Shown: positions 24,539-32,658, numbered from the stretch's first letter. The stretch: 32,658 nt of DNA from Candidatus Zhuqueibacterota bacterium (GCA_016927835.1 JAFGMA010000172.1:1-32658); one strand, 5' to 3'. Made by a program: numbers and translations. Notes: generated from the letters alone by a model not told the origin.

Positions 24539-25546
24539 ATGAAAGCATCCTGGTTGAGATTGCTCGTTATTTTCATAACGTTCCCGATTCTGGCATTTTC
24601 ACAGCATACGATAAAATTCGCATCGATTGCTCCCGAAGGCTCCACCTGGTTAAATGTGATGAAGGAGTATGATCAGGCGGTGAGCACAGCGACAAATGGC
24701 AAAGTGCGATTTAAGATTTATGCCGGCGGCGTAATGGGCGACGACAAAGCGGTTTTGCGTAAAATTCGGCTGGGTCAGTTGCACAGCGCCGGCTTCACGG
24801 GTGTCGGTCTGGGCGAAATTGCATCCGAGGTTCGCATTCTGGATTCGCCTTTTCTGTTCAGGAATTATGCTGAAGTAGATTTCATCCTCGATAAGTTTTA
24901 TGGCAAGTTTGCTGACGCTTTCGAACAAAAAGGATACGTATTGCTGGGATGGGCGGAAGTCGGATTTGTATATGTTTTCAGTCAAAAACCGATACGTTCC
25001 AAAGCCGATATGGAAGGTGTTAAAATGTGGATGTGGGAAGGTGATCCGGTTGCCGACGCCACTTTCAAGGCGCTGGAAATCGCAGCCAGACCGCTGTCGG
25101 TCGTCGAAGTGATGACCGCTTTGCAAACCGGCATGATCGATGGCTTTTATATCTCACCGCTGGCGGCAATTGCCATGCAATGGTTCACCAAAGCCAATTA
25201 CATGATGGAGTTGCCCCTGGCTGATGCGTGCGGTGCAGTTGTGCTGTCCAAAGAACAATTCAACACACTTCCCGCCGACTTTCAGCAAATCCTGTTGAAC
25301 GAAGGTCGAACATATTTCAAAAAGCTGATGAAATTGAGCCGAGATGATAATGCAAAAGCGATCGAAACGCTCAAGCAAAATGGCATCCAGCTCATCCCTG
25401 CTCCGGCTGCATCGGTTCAGAAAGAATTCGAAGAGGATGGCAGGAAAGCCCGGCGTGCGCTGACAGGAACGCTGTATTCGCAGGAATTGCTGACGGAAGT
25501 CGAAAACGCACTCGGCGAATACCGCAAGAAAGCGGCGGTAAAGTAA
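24539..25546 (+). CDS. dctP: TRAP transporter substrate-binding protein, DctP family
   Basis: The 335-aa periplasmic receptor of a TRAP importer. A cleavable signal ends at about Ser21 (ILAFS-Q). Family features are TIKFASIAPEGSTW, VRFKIYAGGVMGDDKAVLRKIRLGQL, ILDSPFLFRNYAEVD and VVEVMTALQTGMIDGFYISPLAA. In DctP proteins an arginine in the segment KxR before the long ligand helix usually binds the substrate carboxylate; here the segment reads GVKMWMWEGDP, with Trp164 in that place, so the ligand may differ from the usual organic acids. GGAGGT five bases before ATG 24539 fixes the start; an in-frame ATG at 24509 is rejected. It is followed by dctQ after 178 bases. Confidence 0.92.
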   Translation: MKASWLRLLVIFITFPILAFSQHTIKFASIAPEGSTWLNVMKEYDQAVSTATNGKVRFKIYAGGVMGDDKAVLRKIRLGQLHSAGFTGVGLGEIASEVRILDSPFLFRNYAEVDFILDKFYGKFADAFEQKGYVLLGWAEVGFVYVFSQKPIRSKADMEGVKMWMWEGDPVADATFKALEIAARPLSVVEVMTALQTGMIDGFYISPLAAIAMQWFTKANYMMELPLADACGAVVLSKEQFNTLPADFQQILLNEGRTYFKKLMKLSRDDNAKAIETLKQNGIQLIPAPAASVQKEFEEDGRKARRALTGTLYSQELLTEVENALGEYRKKAAVK

Positions 25547-25566
25547 GGGCTATTGCTCATTTCAAT

Positions 25567-25588
25567 CGCCCCGGCGTTTTTCGGGGTG
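25567..25588 (+). other. GC-rich hairpin between dctP and dctQ
   Basis: CGCCCCG (25567-25573) and CGGGGTG (25582-25588) form a seven-pair stem, including one G-T pair, with an eight-base loop 20 bases after the dctP stop. No T-run follows, so it is more likely to protect or process the dctP message than to end it, which would allow more receptor than permease. Confidence 0.4.
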
Positions 25589-25724
25589 CCTTGCCGGATG
25601 ATGCTTCTGCCTTGAAGGTGAGTGACAACGGCTAATTTTTATGCTCAAATACGTTAAGTAATTTTTTAAATTCAGGACTTTATGACTTACTACCAAAATC
25701 TATCCGATCATTAAACAGAAAGAA

Positions 25725-26231
25725 ATGCGCATGAGGTTTCTTAAACAACTGGATCACTGGATTTCGATTGCCGAGAACGCATTGCTCATCTTTCTCCTTA
25801 CCTTAATGATTTTACTCGCATTTTTGCAAATACCGCTCACCAGGATTTATCCGATTCAGGATATCGATATACTGCTGCGTCATCTGGTATTGTGGGTGAG
25901 TTTTTTTGGCGCAACGCTGGCGACGCGGGAGGAGCGACACATCAACATCGATGTGATGTCGAAATTATTGAAAGGGCGTTGGAAAGCCCTGAGCGGTGTG
26001 TTTATCAACCTTTTTGGAACAGTGGTTTGCATTTTACTTTTTTCGGCAGCCATAAAACTGGTTGACGATTCGAAGCGCTTCGAGGAAACCGTTTCGATTT
26101 TCACGACGATTCCGGCATGGAGCCTGCAGTCGATTTTTCTTATAGGCTTCGGTTTGATGATATTTCGTTTTGCAATAAAAACCCTGGAAAAGAGCTATCA
26201 ATTTTTTACGGAACCAAAGAAAAAGAGGTAG
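25725..26231 (+). CDS. dctQ: TRAP transporter small permease, DctQ family
   Basis: A 168-aa inner-membrane subunit with four hydrophobic segments, as expected for DctQ. The family segment HLVLWVSFFGATLATREERHINIDVM (about residues 46-71) is well preserved. It pairs with the large permease DctM. The ATG at 25725 is preceded by a weak AGAAAGAA; ATG 25731 is in frame and also possible. The stop codon lies two bases before the dctM start, so the two are translated together. Confidence 0.9.
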   Translation: MRMRFLKQLDHWISIAENALLIFLLTLMILLAFLQIPLTRIYPIQDIDILLRHLVLWVSFFGATLATREERHINIDVMSKLLKGRWKALSGVFINLFGTVVCILLFSAAIKLVDDSKRFEETVSIFTTIPAWSLQSIFLIGFGLMIFRFAIKTLEKSYQFFTEPKKKR

Positions 26232-26233
26232 CA

Positions 26234-27556
26234 ATGACGATTATTATCACCCTGGTGTTGATTCTGCTGGCGCTAATCGGAACCCCGCTCTATTTAATTA
26301 TCGCTGCGATTCCCCTGGCTGGCAATTTTTTGCAGGGAGGATCCGCTGCCTCCAGCGCCATCATCATCGGGGAAATGTTCGATCGCCTGACGTCCAGCCC
26401 GACATTATTGGCAATTCCACTGTTCACATTTGCCGGATATGCGCTCGCGGAAAGCAAAACACCCCAGCGAATGGTGACGCTCACACGAGCGCTGTTCGGT
26501 TGGATGCCCGGTGGCTTGGCAATTGTTGCTTTGCTCTGTTGCGCGCTCTTCACGGCATTTACCGGCGCATCGGGCGTTACGATTATCGCAATTGGCGGAC
26601 TGCTCTTCCCCATCCTGGTGAACGAAAAGTATTCCGAAAAATTTTCACTCGGATTATTGACCTCATCAGGAAGCCTGGGTTTGCTATTCCCCCCGAGTCT
26701 GCCGATTATTCTATTTGCGATTGTCGCATTGAATAATTTCAGCCAACTCCAAACGGCAGGGATCGAGCTTCCTGACGCACCAACTGTGGACAATTTGTTC
26801 AAAGCGTGCCTCTTGCCGGGAATCCTATTGATCGAGATGCTTTCAATCTACAGCATACAACATGGATTGGCAGCGAAAATTCCTACGGTTGACTTCAATT
26901 TGAAAAATGTAGTACCTGCTTTGCGCGCTGCACTTTGGGAATTGCCGCTCCCGGTGCTTATCATCGGCGGTATTTACGGCGGCTTGTTCACGCCAACTCG
27001 CGCTGCTGCTGTCACAGCGTTTTACGTCCTTGTTGTAGAGGTCTTCGTCTATCGCGACCTGTCATTGAGCAAGGATATTCCGCGCATTATGCGCGAGAGT
27101 ATGCTGCTTGTGGGGAGTATCATTGTGATTCTGGGTATGGCGTTCGCACTCACAAATTATCTGGTAGATCTCGAGGTTCCGCAAAAAATATTGGGTTTCA
27201 TGGAAACTTTCATCACCAATAAATATGTATTTCTCATGATGCTCAACATATTCCTGCTCATCGTCGGCTGTATGATGGATATATTTTCCGCAATTGTGGT
27301 TGTGGTTCCGCTCATCATGCCGATAGCATTGCAATTCAATGTTGATCCGATCCATCTCGGCGTCATTTTCTTGCTCAATCTCGAAATCGGCTATTCCACA
27401 CCACCGGTCGGATTGAATTTATTCATCGCCAGCTTCCGTTTCAGGAAACCGGTGATCAAGCTCTATGCGGCAACGATTCCGTTTTTGATCATCCTGCTCA
27501 TCGCATTGCTGATTGTGACGTATTTCCCCCAGCTCAGTTTATGGCTGGTCAAATGA
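26234..27556 (+). CDS. dctM: TRAP transporter large permease, DctM family
   Basis: The 440-aa sodium-coupled channel subunit of the TRAP importer, with about 12 membrane segments. Typical stretches are SPTLLAIPLFTFAGYALAES near the N-terminus, LFTAFTGASGVTIIAIGGLL, SSGSLGLLFPPSLPIILFAI, GGIYGGLFTPTRAAAVTAFY and LNLEIGYSTPPVGLNLFIAS. The start at 26234 follows AGAGG and lies two bases after dctQ; a longer in-frame ORF from 26117 would overlap dctQ deeply and is rejected. It converges with the methyltransferase gene, only 17 bases separating the stops, and no obvious terminator lies between. Confidence 0.94.
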   Translation: MTIIITLVLILLALIGTPLYLIIAAIPLAGNFLQGGSAASSAIIIGEMFDRLTSSPTLLAIPLFTFAGYALAESKTPQRMVTLTRALFGWMPGGLAIVALLCCALFTAFTGASGVTIIAIGGLLFPILVNEKYSEKFSLGLLTSSGSLGLLFPPSLPIILFAIVALNNFSQLQTAGIELPDAPTVDNLFKACLLPGILLIEMLSIYSIQHGLAAKIPTVDFNLKNVVPALRAALWELPLPVLIIGGIYGGLFTPTRAAAVTAFYVLVVEVFVYRDLSLSKDIPRIMRESMLLVGSIIVILGMAFALTNYLVDLEVPQKILGFMETFITNKYVFLMMLNIFLLIVGCMMDIFSAIVVVVPLIMPIALQFNVDPIHLGVIFLLNLEIGYSTPPVGLNLFIASFRFRKPVIKLYAATIPFLIILLIALLIVTYFPQLSLWLVK

Positions 27557-27573
27557 AGCTGTAGAAATCGCGA

Positions 27574-28323
27574 TCATTTGCGGGCAACGATAACCAGGCG
27601 TTGGGCATTTTCATCATAAGCATTTCCCTCAAAATCTCCGAACACGTCGAGATTCTTGAAACCGCATTCGGTCAATCGTTCGCTCAACTCCATTGCCGAA
27701 TATAAGCGATGGTTTAGCGCCAATTCAATGCGTTCATTGTCACGCAGAAAAATCCAGCGACACTCAATCCAACCCCAATTATTCCGGATTTTTCGGTCTT
27801 GCAAGACAATCATCCCATCTTCTTCATGCCAGTCTTTTTCTCTGAAAATGCGGGCTAATATTTCCTTGCCCATAATATCTATCAGGAACACGCCGCCGGA
27901 TTTAAGCGAATGAAAAATATTCCTTAGCACGCGGCGATCATCGTCCGGATTTTCGAAGTACCCGAATGATGTGTAAATATTGATAGCAGCGTCGAAGGTA
28001 TTGGGTTTGCAAAACATGCGCATGTCAGCGCGAACCAGTTCAAGCCGGATTCGCTCGGATTCTGCGCGGGCGGCAGCACGGGCGAGGTATGGCTGCATCT
28101 TGTCTACTCCGGTGACGATAAATCCTCTTCGAGCGAATTCCAGCGAATGCCTTCCGATTCCGCAACATAAATCGAGCAGGCGCATGCCGGGTTTGATTTT
28201 CATGAGCGAAGCAAAATTCTCAACTTCAGCGGTCGCATCGGACAATCGTTGTTTTGAAAAAAGAAACGGCTCAACCGTCTGCCAAAATTCATCTTGTTCA
28301 TGCCATGGAATCTGCTGATTCAT
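27574..28323 (-). CDS. Class I SAM-dependent methyltransferase
   Basis: A 249-aa soluble protein with the Rossmann-like methyltransferase fold. Motif I is LLDLCCGIGRHSLEFARRG (about residues 49-67), binding the methionine part of SAM; VDKM (Asp74) ends strand 2 and should hold the ribose; VRADMRMF and FDAAINIYTSFGYF cover motifs II and III; LKSGGVFLIDI lies on strand 5. The substrate is unknown: this UbiE/Tam-like subgroup acts on varied small molecules. ATG 28323 was chosen because AAAGGAA lies seven bases upstream; an in-frame start at 28356 has no such site. It is transcribed alone, possibly with the GH3 gene upstream. Confidence 0.88.
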   Translation of the reverse strand: MNQQIPWHEQDEFWQTVEPFLFSKQRLSDATAEVENFASLMKIKPGMRLLDLCCGIGRHSLEFARRGFIVTGVDKMQPYLARAAARAESERIRLELVRADMRMFCKPNTFDAAINIYTSFGYFENPDDDRRVLRNIFHSLKSGGVFLIDIMGKEILARIFREKDWHEEDGMIVLQDRKIRNNWGWIECRWIFLRDNERIELALNHRLYSAMELSERLTECGFKNLDVFGDFEGNAYDENAQRLVIVARK

Positions 28324-28429
28324 CGTTGGGTTCCTTTCGTCCGGATCGTTCACCAACCTGGCGCTGTCTTGTAGTTCTGAGGATGGACAAGCATTTGCAC
28401 CTTTTACACCATAGTTCTTGAAAATGGTA

Positions 28430-28488
28430 TCCGGATAGGCTCGCGGATTGGAATGATCTGCTTAATTTAAAAATTCAGCCTATCCGGA
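28430..28488. repeat. Perfect 12-bp inverted repeat just after the GH3 gene
   Basis: TCCGGATAGGCT (28430-28441) and AGCCTATCCGGA (28477-28488) are perfectly complementary around a 35-base AT-rich loop. On the minus strand the stem starts 11 bases after the GH3 stop codon. No long T-run follows the second arm. It may stabilise the 3' end of the GH3 message or be a small dispersed repeat. Confidence 0.5.
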
Positions 28489-28499
28489 AAGAGATTAGA

Positions 28500-30905
28500 T
28501 TATTTATCAAATCGACTCAGTTCGTTCAGAATAAAATTCGGATAAAGCACGTCGTGTACTTTTTCGACAATGATATCTTCCGGCAAATTGAAGGCTGCTT
28601 TCAAGCGGATGTCTTTTGATGATGCCCCGATCCGCACCTCGTATTCACCTTTGTCTGCCACCCAGGCACTGATACCGCTCCAGAAGGAAGCCAGCGAACG
28701 CTCATCCAATTCAAACTCAAGCTGTTCGCTCTCACCGGGCAGCAGCAATTCTGTTTTCGCAAATCCCTTGAGCTCGTGCACCGGTTTTTCGATTGCAGTT
28801 GAAGGCGCTGCCAAATATAATTGAACCGCCTCTTTGCCCGCGACATTTCCGGTATTTTTGATTGTCACCAAAGCTTTTATGCTTGACGTAAACCGCGTGC
28901 TGCTCAACTTCAGGTCGGAATACGCAAAACTGGTGTACGACATCCCGTAGCCGAATTCATACGCCGTGGGAACGTTAAACGAGTCATAATAACGATAGCC
29001 CACATAAATACCTTCATTGTAGAGTGAATTGATCGGCTCTTCAGCGGGTTCTCCCGGAAACGTGCTTGCGGAAGGGACATCTTCATACTTTAACGGAAAT
29101 GAGTCCGGCAATTTTCCTGAAGGATTGACCTCACCGGTTAAAATGTCCGCGACTGCATGCCCGCCTTCCTGTCCTGGCTGCCACGCCAAAAGAATGGCAT
29201 CCGGATAATCTCGCCAACTCGCTGTTTCCCAGACGCCTCCGACATTGAGGACAACAATCACCTTTTTTCCGCTGGCGTGAAAAACATCACTCACGTCGCG
29301 GACCAGATCGAATTCAATTTGAGTGATTGGCAAATAGCCGTTTTCATAGTTTTCTCCGCCGCTTCTGCCAAGTGTGATCACCGCCACGTCGGATTTGGAT
29401 TCATATTTTTCAATTTCGGATTTTGACAGCGATTTTTCCTCGCTGAATGCGACCAGCCTCTCTTTGAAATGTGGCGGCGCCTGGTTGCCTTTAATGCCAT
29501 TGTCTGCGCGCATTTTTGGATTATCAAAATAGGGCGGCACGAGATTATCTTTTTTAATTTTCTCGATATACGCGGTATAAAAATTTTCCAGATCATCCAA
29601 CACTTTGAAACCCGCGGATTTCAGACCATCGTTTACGGAAACAGCGTATTTAAGACTGCGAACGCCGCCGCTGCCGGTTCCATAAGCAATTAAATAATAA
29701 GATATTTTGCCAAACACCGCCACTGTCTTTTGTGTGCTCATTGGGAGGGTTTTGTTCTCATTCTTCAGCAGCACCATGCCTTCACTGGCTGCTTCGCGGG
29801 CGACCTTCGCGTGAGCTGCTAAATCCGGTTTCAGAGACGGTTTATAGCCTTTCATGCTCGGAGAACTGAGCTTGAGCTTCATGTTATAAAACAGGTTTTT
29901 ATCGAGTGTGCTTTCATCCAGCGTTTTGTTTTTCAATGCCTTTTTTAGTTCGTTGTACTCCTGCATACTCCCACTCATGAGCAAATTATTGCCGGCTCTC
30001 ACTTTTGCCAGCGCATCGCCGTAATGTCCGTCGAAATCGGTCATGTACAATCCATCAAAGCCCCATTCATCCCGGACGATATCCTGCAGCATTTCAGGTA
30101 TTTCGGCGGTGTAGAAGCCATTCAGCCGATTATAGGCAGTCATGATGGATTTTGGCTTGCCTTCTCTTACCGCTATTTCGAAGCCACGCAAATAAATTTC
30201 ACGCAAAGCCCGCTGGCTGATGACGGCATTGTATTTTCGCCGATTCGACTCCTGATTATTTGCAACGAAATGCTTCAATGTGGCGCCGACGCCATTGGAC
30301 TGAAAGCCATTGACCACTGAAGCTGCCAATTTTCCTGAAAGCAGCGGATCTTCGGAATAGTACTCGAAATTGCGTCCGCAGTTGGGATTGCGATGCAGAT
30401 TCAGTGCCGGCATCAGCACGAGGTCGTAATCGTACTCTAACAATTCATTGCCAAAAGCCTTTCCCACATGTTCCGCCAGGTCGATATTCCAGGTTGCTGC
30501 TAGACAGGTGGATGAGGGAAACGCGGTCGTATAGGGATAATCTTTCGCTCCTTCAGGCGCAGGTCCCTTGTTGATGCCGCAGGGTCCATCGGTCAGCGCA
30601 GTGGTCTTAACGGAAAGCCGAGGGATCAGCAGTTTTGCATTGCGGTTTGCGATGTAAAGCTCGGTCGTGTTTTCAGTTATTGGATCAACCGCCCGCAAAA
30701 ACCTGCCATCGCCCACGGTTAATGCGATTTTTTCTTCCAGGGTCAAACGCGACACCAGATCTCGCGCGCGTTCTTCAAGTGATTTGTTTTGGTTCATAAA
30801 AATAGGCTCCTTAGTATCCTGTGCAAACAATGTTGAATATGTAACACTTGTAAACAAAGCCATTAAAAATAGCCCGCTTAAAAATTTTAAATTGAATAAA
30901 TTCAT
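28500..30905 (-). CDS. Secreted glycoside hydrolase family 3 beta-glucosidase
   Basis: An 801-aa protein with a signal peptide (residues 1-29, ending LFAQD). The N-terminal TIM barrel (about 40-330) contains DGPCGIN, GRNFEYYSEDPLLSG, GATLKHFVANNQESNR and the nucleophile Asp290 in LYMTDFDG. The alpha/beta sandwich (about 375-610) carries the likely acid/base Glu518 in GRSGGENYE, and the C-terminus has the fibronectin-III-like domain usual in GH3 (EFGYGMSYTSF, then TGNVAGKEAVQLYL). It should release glucose from the ends of beta-glucan oligosaccharides. GH16 lies directly upstream on the same strand, 113 bases away, suggesting joint beta-1,3-glucan breakdown. GGAGAAGGG precedes the ATG. Confidence 0.93.
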   Translation of the reverse strand: MNLFNLKFLSGLFLMALFTSVTYSTLFAQDTKEPIFMNQNKSLEERARDLVSRLTLEEKIALTVGDGRFLRAVDPITENTTELYIANRNAKLLIPRLSVKTTALTDGPCGINKGPAPEGAKDYPYTTAFPSSTCLAATWNIDLAEHVGKAFGNELLEYDYDLVLMPALNLHRNPNCGRNFEYYSEDPLLSGKLAASVVNGFQSNGVGATLKHFVANNQESNRRKYNAVISQRALREIYLRGFEIAVREGKPKSIMTAYNRLNGFYTAEIPEMLQDIVRDEWGFDGLYMTDFDGHYGDALAKVRAGNNLLMSGSMQEYNELKKALKNKTLDESTLDKNLFYNMKLKLSSPSMKGYKPSLKPDLAAHAKVAREAASEGMVLLKNENKTLPMSTQKTVAVFGKISYYLIAYGTGSGGVRSLKYAVSVNDGLKSAGFKVLDDLENFYTAYIEKIKKDNLVPPYFDNPKMRADNGIKGNQAPPHFKERLVAFSEEKSLSKSEIEKYESKSDVAVITLGRSGGENYENGYLPITQIEFDLVRDVSDVFHASGKKVIVVLNVGGVWETASWRDYPDAILLAWQPGQEGGHAVADILTGEVNPSGKLPDSFPLKYEDVPSASTFPGEPAEEPINSLYNEGIYVGYRYYDSFNVPTAYEFGYGMSYTSFAYSDLKLSSTRFTSSIKALVTIKNTGNVAGKEAVQLYLAAPSTAIEKPVHELKGFAKTELLLPGESEQLEFELDERSLASFWSGISAWVADKGEYEVRIGASSKDIRLKAAFNLPEDIIVEKVHDVLYPNFILNELSRFDK

Positions 30906-30925
30906 CCCTTCTCCTATAAAAATTC

Positions 30926-31014
30926 AGGTTGGATTCATTTGTAGGAAACCAACATTCACCCCGTGTTTAATTTTATCCTTTAAATAATTGGATTCGAAAA
31001 GATAAATCCAACCT
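30926..31014. repeat. Inverted-repeat element between the GH16 and GH3 genes
   Basis: AGGTTGGATTCAT (30926-30938) and ATAAATCCAACCT (31002-31014) pair at 12 of 13 positions, enclosing 63 bases. Inside, a second copy TTGGATTC (30988-30995) pairs with AATCCAA (31005-31011), so two alternative hairpins compete. The outer arm starts four bases after the GH16 stop codon. The element fills nearly the whole intergenic gap and resembles the short dispersed GTTGG...CCAAC hairpin repeats of other bacteria; that resemblance is from memory. Confidence 0.5.
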
Positions 31015-31018
31015 ACAC

Positions 31019-32290
31019 CTATTTCATTTTGTATACCTTCACATAATCGACAAAAAACGTATCGGGAAGAACGGCATCCTTCAATCCTTCCATATTGGAC
31101 GGAAGTTCCATGCTGAGAATAATGTATTCGTCGATGTGAGAAATGGCGGTAGTCACCTCATAATATTTGTAGCCATCTACAAAAAACGCATATTTCTCCG
31201 GCGTCCATTCCAGGGCAAACGTATGAAATCCCTCGCTAACTCCCGGCACGTGACTGAGCAAGCCGCCGATGGTTTGTTGGTTTGGTCCGTAAGCCCAGTG
31301 GAGATTGTGGGAAACCATGTCCTCGCCGGATTTTTTGAAGAACTCGAAAATATCGATCTCGGTTCCGAATTTGGCAGGATCTTCTCCTTGTGCGATTCCT
31401 GGTGACTGAATCCAAAATGCTGCCCAGTTTCCCGACGATTTCTGGAGTTGGGCGCGGCACTCAAAATACCCGTAATGTGTCATAAAACGCCCCTGCGTAC
31501 CGACTGCCCCAATCTTGATGCTGTCATTTTCAACAAAAGCGGTTAATTCCAATAATCCGTTGTTGATTTTTACCGCATCCGGAGAAACGTACCCCACAGC
31601 CCGCTGCCCGACGCCTCTGACCGCCCATTTTTTGGGATTCAGTTTGTCGCCGTCAAATTGGTCTTCCCAAAAGAGCTCATAGCCCAGGCTTTTCGCGGTG
31701 TAGCAGGTATCCGAAATCGGTTTGAAAATATTTTTAACCTTGCTTTGATCGGTAGTCAGAATGACCGGCAAGCGCCACAATCCGCCGCTGTTTCCCCAAT
31801 CGTTAACTTGTATTGCGATGAGATTGTTCACGCCATAGTTTAATTTTTTACTAATCTCGGTAAATGTGGGTCGGCTGGCAACGCTGATATTGGCTTCACC
31901 AAAAGAGCTTACGCTTTCACCATTAATGAATAACTCGTACGCATCATTTACAGCTTCGAGTTTGAGCCAAATTTCTCTGCCCTTCCAGCCATCGGGAATT
32001 TCGACTGTTTTTCGATACCAGGCAAAACCGTCCAAATCACGATAGCCCAGGTCTTCCCATCGCTTCCCCACATCCAGCAGGACCCATTGAGAGTCATCAA
32101 AATCGACAGAATACCATTTTTCAGATTTGCCAATGTTATTCACGTCGGGCGAAAAACGCCAACTTTTGTGTAAATCGATAGTCTCCGGAAGGGTGGTTTT
32201 GTCGCATGACAGCATCCAAAAAGCTGCAATTAAGATGAGGCATAACAAAGTGCTCATACCATCCCGTTTTGAAATTCTTAGGTGTTTCAT
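31019..32290 (-). CDS. GH16 endo-beta-glucanase lipoprotein with GH2-like N-terminal domain
   Basis: A 423-aa protein. The signal ends at Cys29 in MLSC, a fair lipobox, so it is probably attached to the outer membrane. Residues 40-180 match the sugar-binding jelly roll of GH2 enzymes (WYSVDFDDSQW, GFAWYRKTVEIPDGW, YELFINGESV). Residues 205-423 form the GH16 beta-jelly roll with the catalytic motif EIDIFE: Glu311 nucleophile and Glu316 acid/base; GYFECRAQLQ and FHTFALEWTPEKYAFFVDG are typical. GH16 enzymes cleave beta-1,3- or mixed glucans, agarose or carrageenan; laminarinase-type activity seems likeliest with GH3 downstream. AAAGGG nine bases upstream supports the start at 32290. Confidence 0.9.
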   Translation of the reverse strand: MKHLRISKRDGMSTLLCLILIAAFWMLSCDKTTLPETIDLHKSWRFSPDVNNIGKSEKWYSVDFDDSQWVLLDVGKRWEDLGYRDLDGFAWYRKTVEIPDGWKGREIWLKLEAVNDAYELFINGESVSSFGEANISVASRPTFTEISKKLNYGVNNLIAIQVNDWGNSGGLWRLPVILTTDQSKVKNIFKPISDTCYTAKSLGYELFWEDQFDGDKLNPKKWAVRGVGQRAVGYVSPDAVKINNGLLELTAFVENDSIKIGAVGTQGRFMTHYGYFECRAQLQKSSGNWAAFWIQSPGIAQGEDPAKFGTEIDIFEFFKKSGEDMVSHNLHWAYGPNQQTIGGLLSHVPGVSEGFHTFALEWTPEKYAFFVDGYKYYEVTTAISHIDEYIILSMELPSNMEGLKDAVLPDTFFVDYVKVYKMK

Positions 32291-32658
32291 TTTTTGCCCT
32301 TTCTTTTAACCTGAACCGTTAACACTTCTCGAAATTATTTATCGGCAATTCACGTTTTTGGAATGCAGTTGCCTTTTTGCTGGTTTTAAATGCTCGCATT
32401 CACGATTTAGAGCTTTGCAGAATAATGCGAAATCAGATTATCTTCGACATGTGTATTAATATAGTGTGGAGAATTTTTTGTTCCATTCTGAATGAATCAG
32501 AATCAAGACAGCAGGCGAGGAAATTGCGGATAGCTTTTTATTTTTCATCGTATGCAATCCGTCAACGTTAAACAGCATTGAACACCGATTTTCATTCCCA
32601 ATAAGGGGTAAAGTTTTTTAATAAATCAAAAATATACTGAAGACATTCAACTATATTA
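32291..32658. other. Leader/promoter region of the GH16-GH3 pair, no gene seen
   Basis: No convincing gene occurs in these 368 bases. TTAAC (32306-32310) and GTTAA (32318-32322) form a dyad with a seven-base centre directly upstream of the GH16 ribosome binding site, a possible operator. Further away ATTCTGA (32485-32491) and TCAGAAT (32497-32503) form a perfect seven-pair dyad. A clear promoter for the minus strand could not be chosen. The outer neighbour lies beyond the window. Confidence 0.45.

Noticed and set aside
26117..26233. N-terminal extension of DctM
   Set aside because: It would overlap most of the last quarter of dctQ; ATG 26234 with AGAGG upstream gives a normal DctM length.
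24539..27556. TRAP system considered as a sialic acid transporter (SiaPQM) because of the GlcNAc 2-epimerase
   Set aside because: The receptor lacks the conserved arginine that binds the sialic acid carboxylate, and no sialic acid lyase or kinase gene is in the window.

Overview
The window looks like a piece of chromosome from a Gram-negative heterotroph related to the Fibrobacteres-Chlorobi-Bacteroidetes (FCB) side of the bacterial tree; a KSB1- or Calditrichota-like lineage is my guess, not something the sequence proves. Supporting points are secreted enzymes carrying signal peptides or lipobox-like cysteines, a MltD-type lytic transglycosylase with LysM repeats, a Tat-exported enzyme, a Bacteroidetes-style promoter (TTG-N20-TATATTTG) before the dihydrouridine synthase gene, and other promoters that fit ordinary sigma70 spacing. 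I see no phage, plasmid, IS, CRISPR, rRNA or tRNA genes.

Layout. 342-2489 (+): lytic transglycosylase. 2719-6683 (+): a 65-aa membrane peptide, a sodium:solute symporter with an unusual C-terminal tail, a SpmA/SpmB pair and an unknown 180-aa membrane protein. 6736-11072 (+): a ribose-type sugar ABC transporter (ATPase, permease, binding protein) ending in a membrane-anchored protein of unknown role. 11200-12513 (+): a Tat-exported class V aminotransferase. 12613-22961 (-): a six-gene run transcribed in the order COG2403 GTPase, carbamate kinase, NagX/HGSNAT-like membrane acetyltransferase, unknown TIM-barrel-like lipoprotein, GH38 alpha-mannosidase, GlcNAc 2-epimerase. 23248-24252 (-): tRNA-dihydrouridine synthase. 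24539-27556 (+): a TRAP transporter (DctP, DctQ, DctM). 27574-28323 (-): a SAM methyltransferase. 28500-32290 (-): a GH3 beta-glucosidase and a GH16 endo-beta-glucanase lipoprotein.

How it works together. Most of the window serves scavenging of polysaccharides and sugars. GH16 plus GH3 suggest extracellular or periplasmic breakdown of a beta-1,3-type glucan. GH38, the NagX-like acetyltransferase and the GlcNAc 2-epimerase suggest use of a mannose- and amino-sugar-containing glycan. Three unrelated uptake systems (SSS, ABC, TRAP) could import products. No sugar kinase, deacetylase or transcriptional regulator lies inside the window, so the downstream catabolism and control must be elsewhere.

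Most unusual features: a triple 31-bp hairpin repeat at 19286-19378 whose stems show a compensatory change; long inverted repeats or hairpin clusters just downstream of several minus-strand genes (13876-13947, 17276-17319, 28430-28488, 30926-31014); a DctP protein in which the usual carboxylate-binding arginine is replaced by tryptophan; a COG2403 GTPase paired with a carbamate kinase lacking any visible partner pathway; and a probably leaderless dusB transcript.
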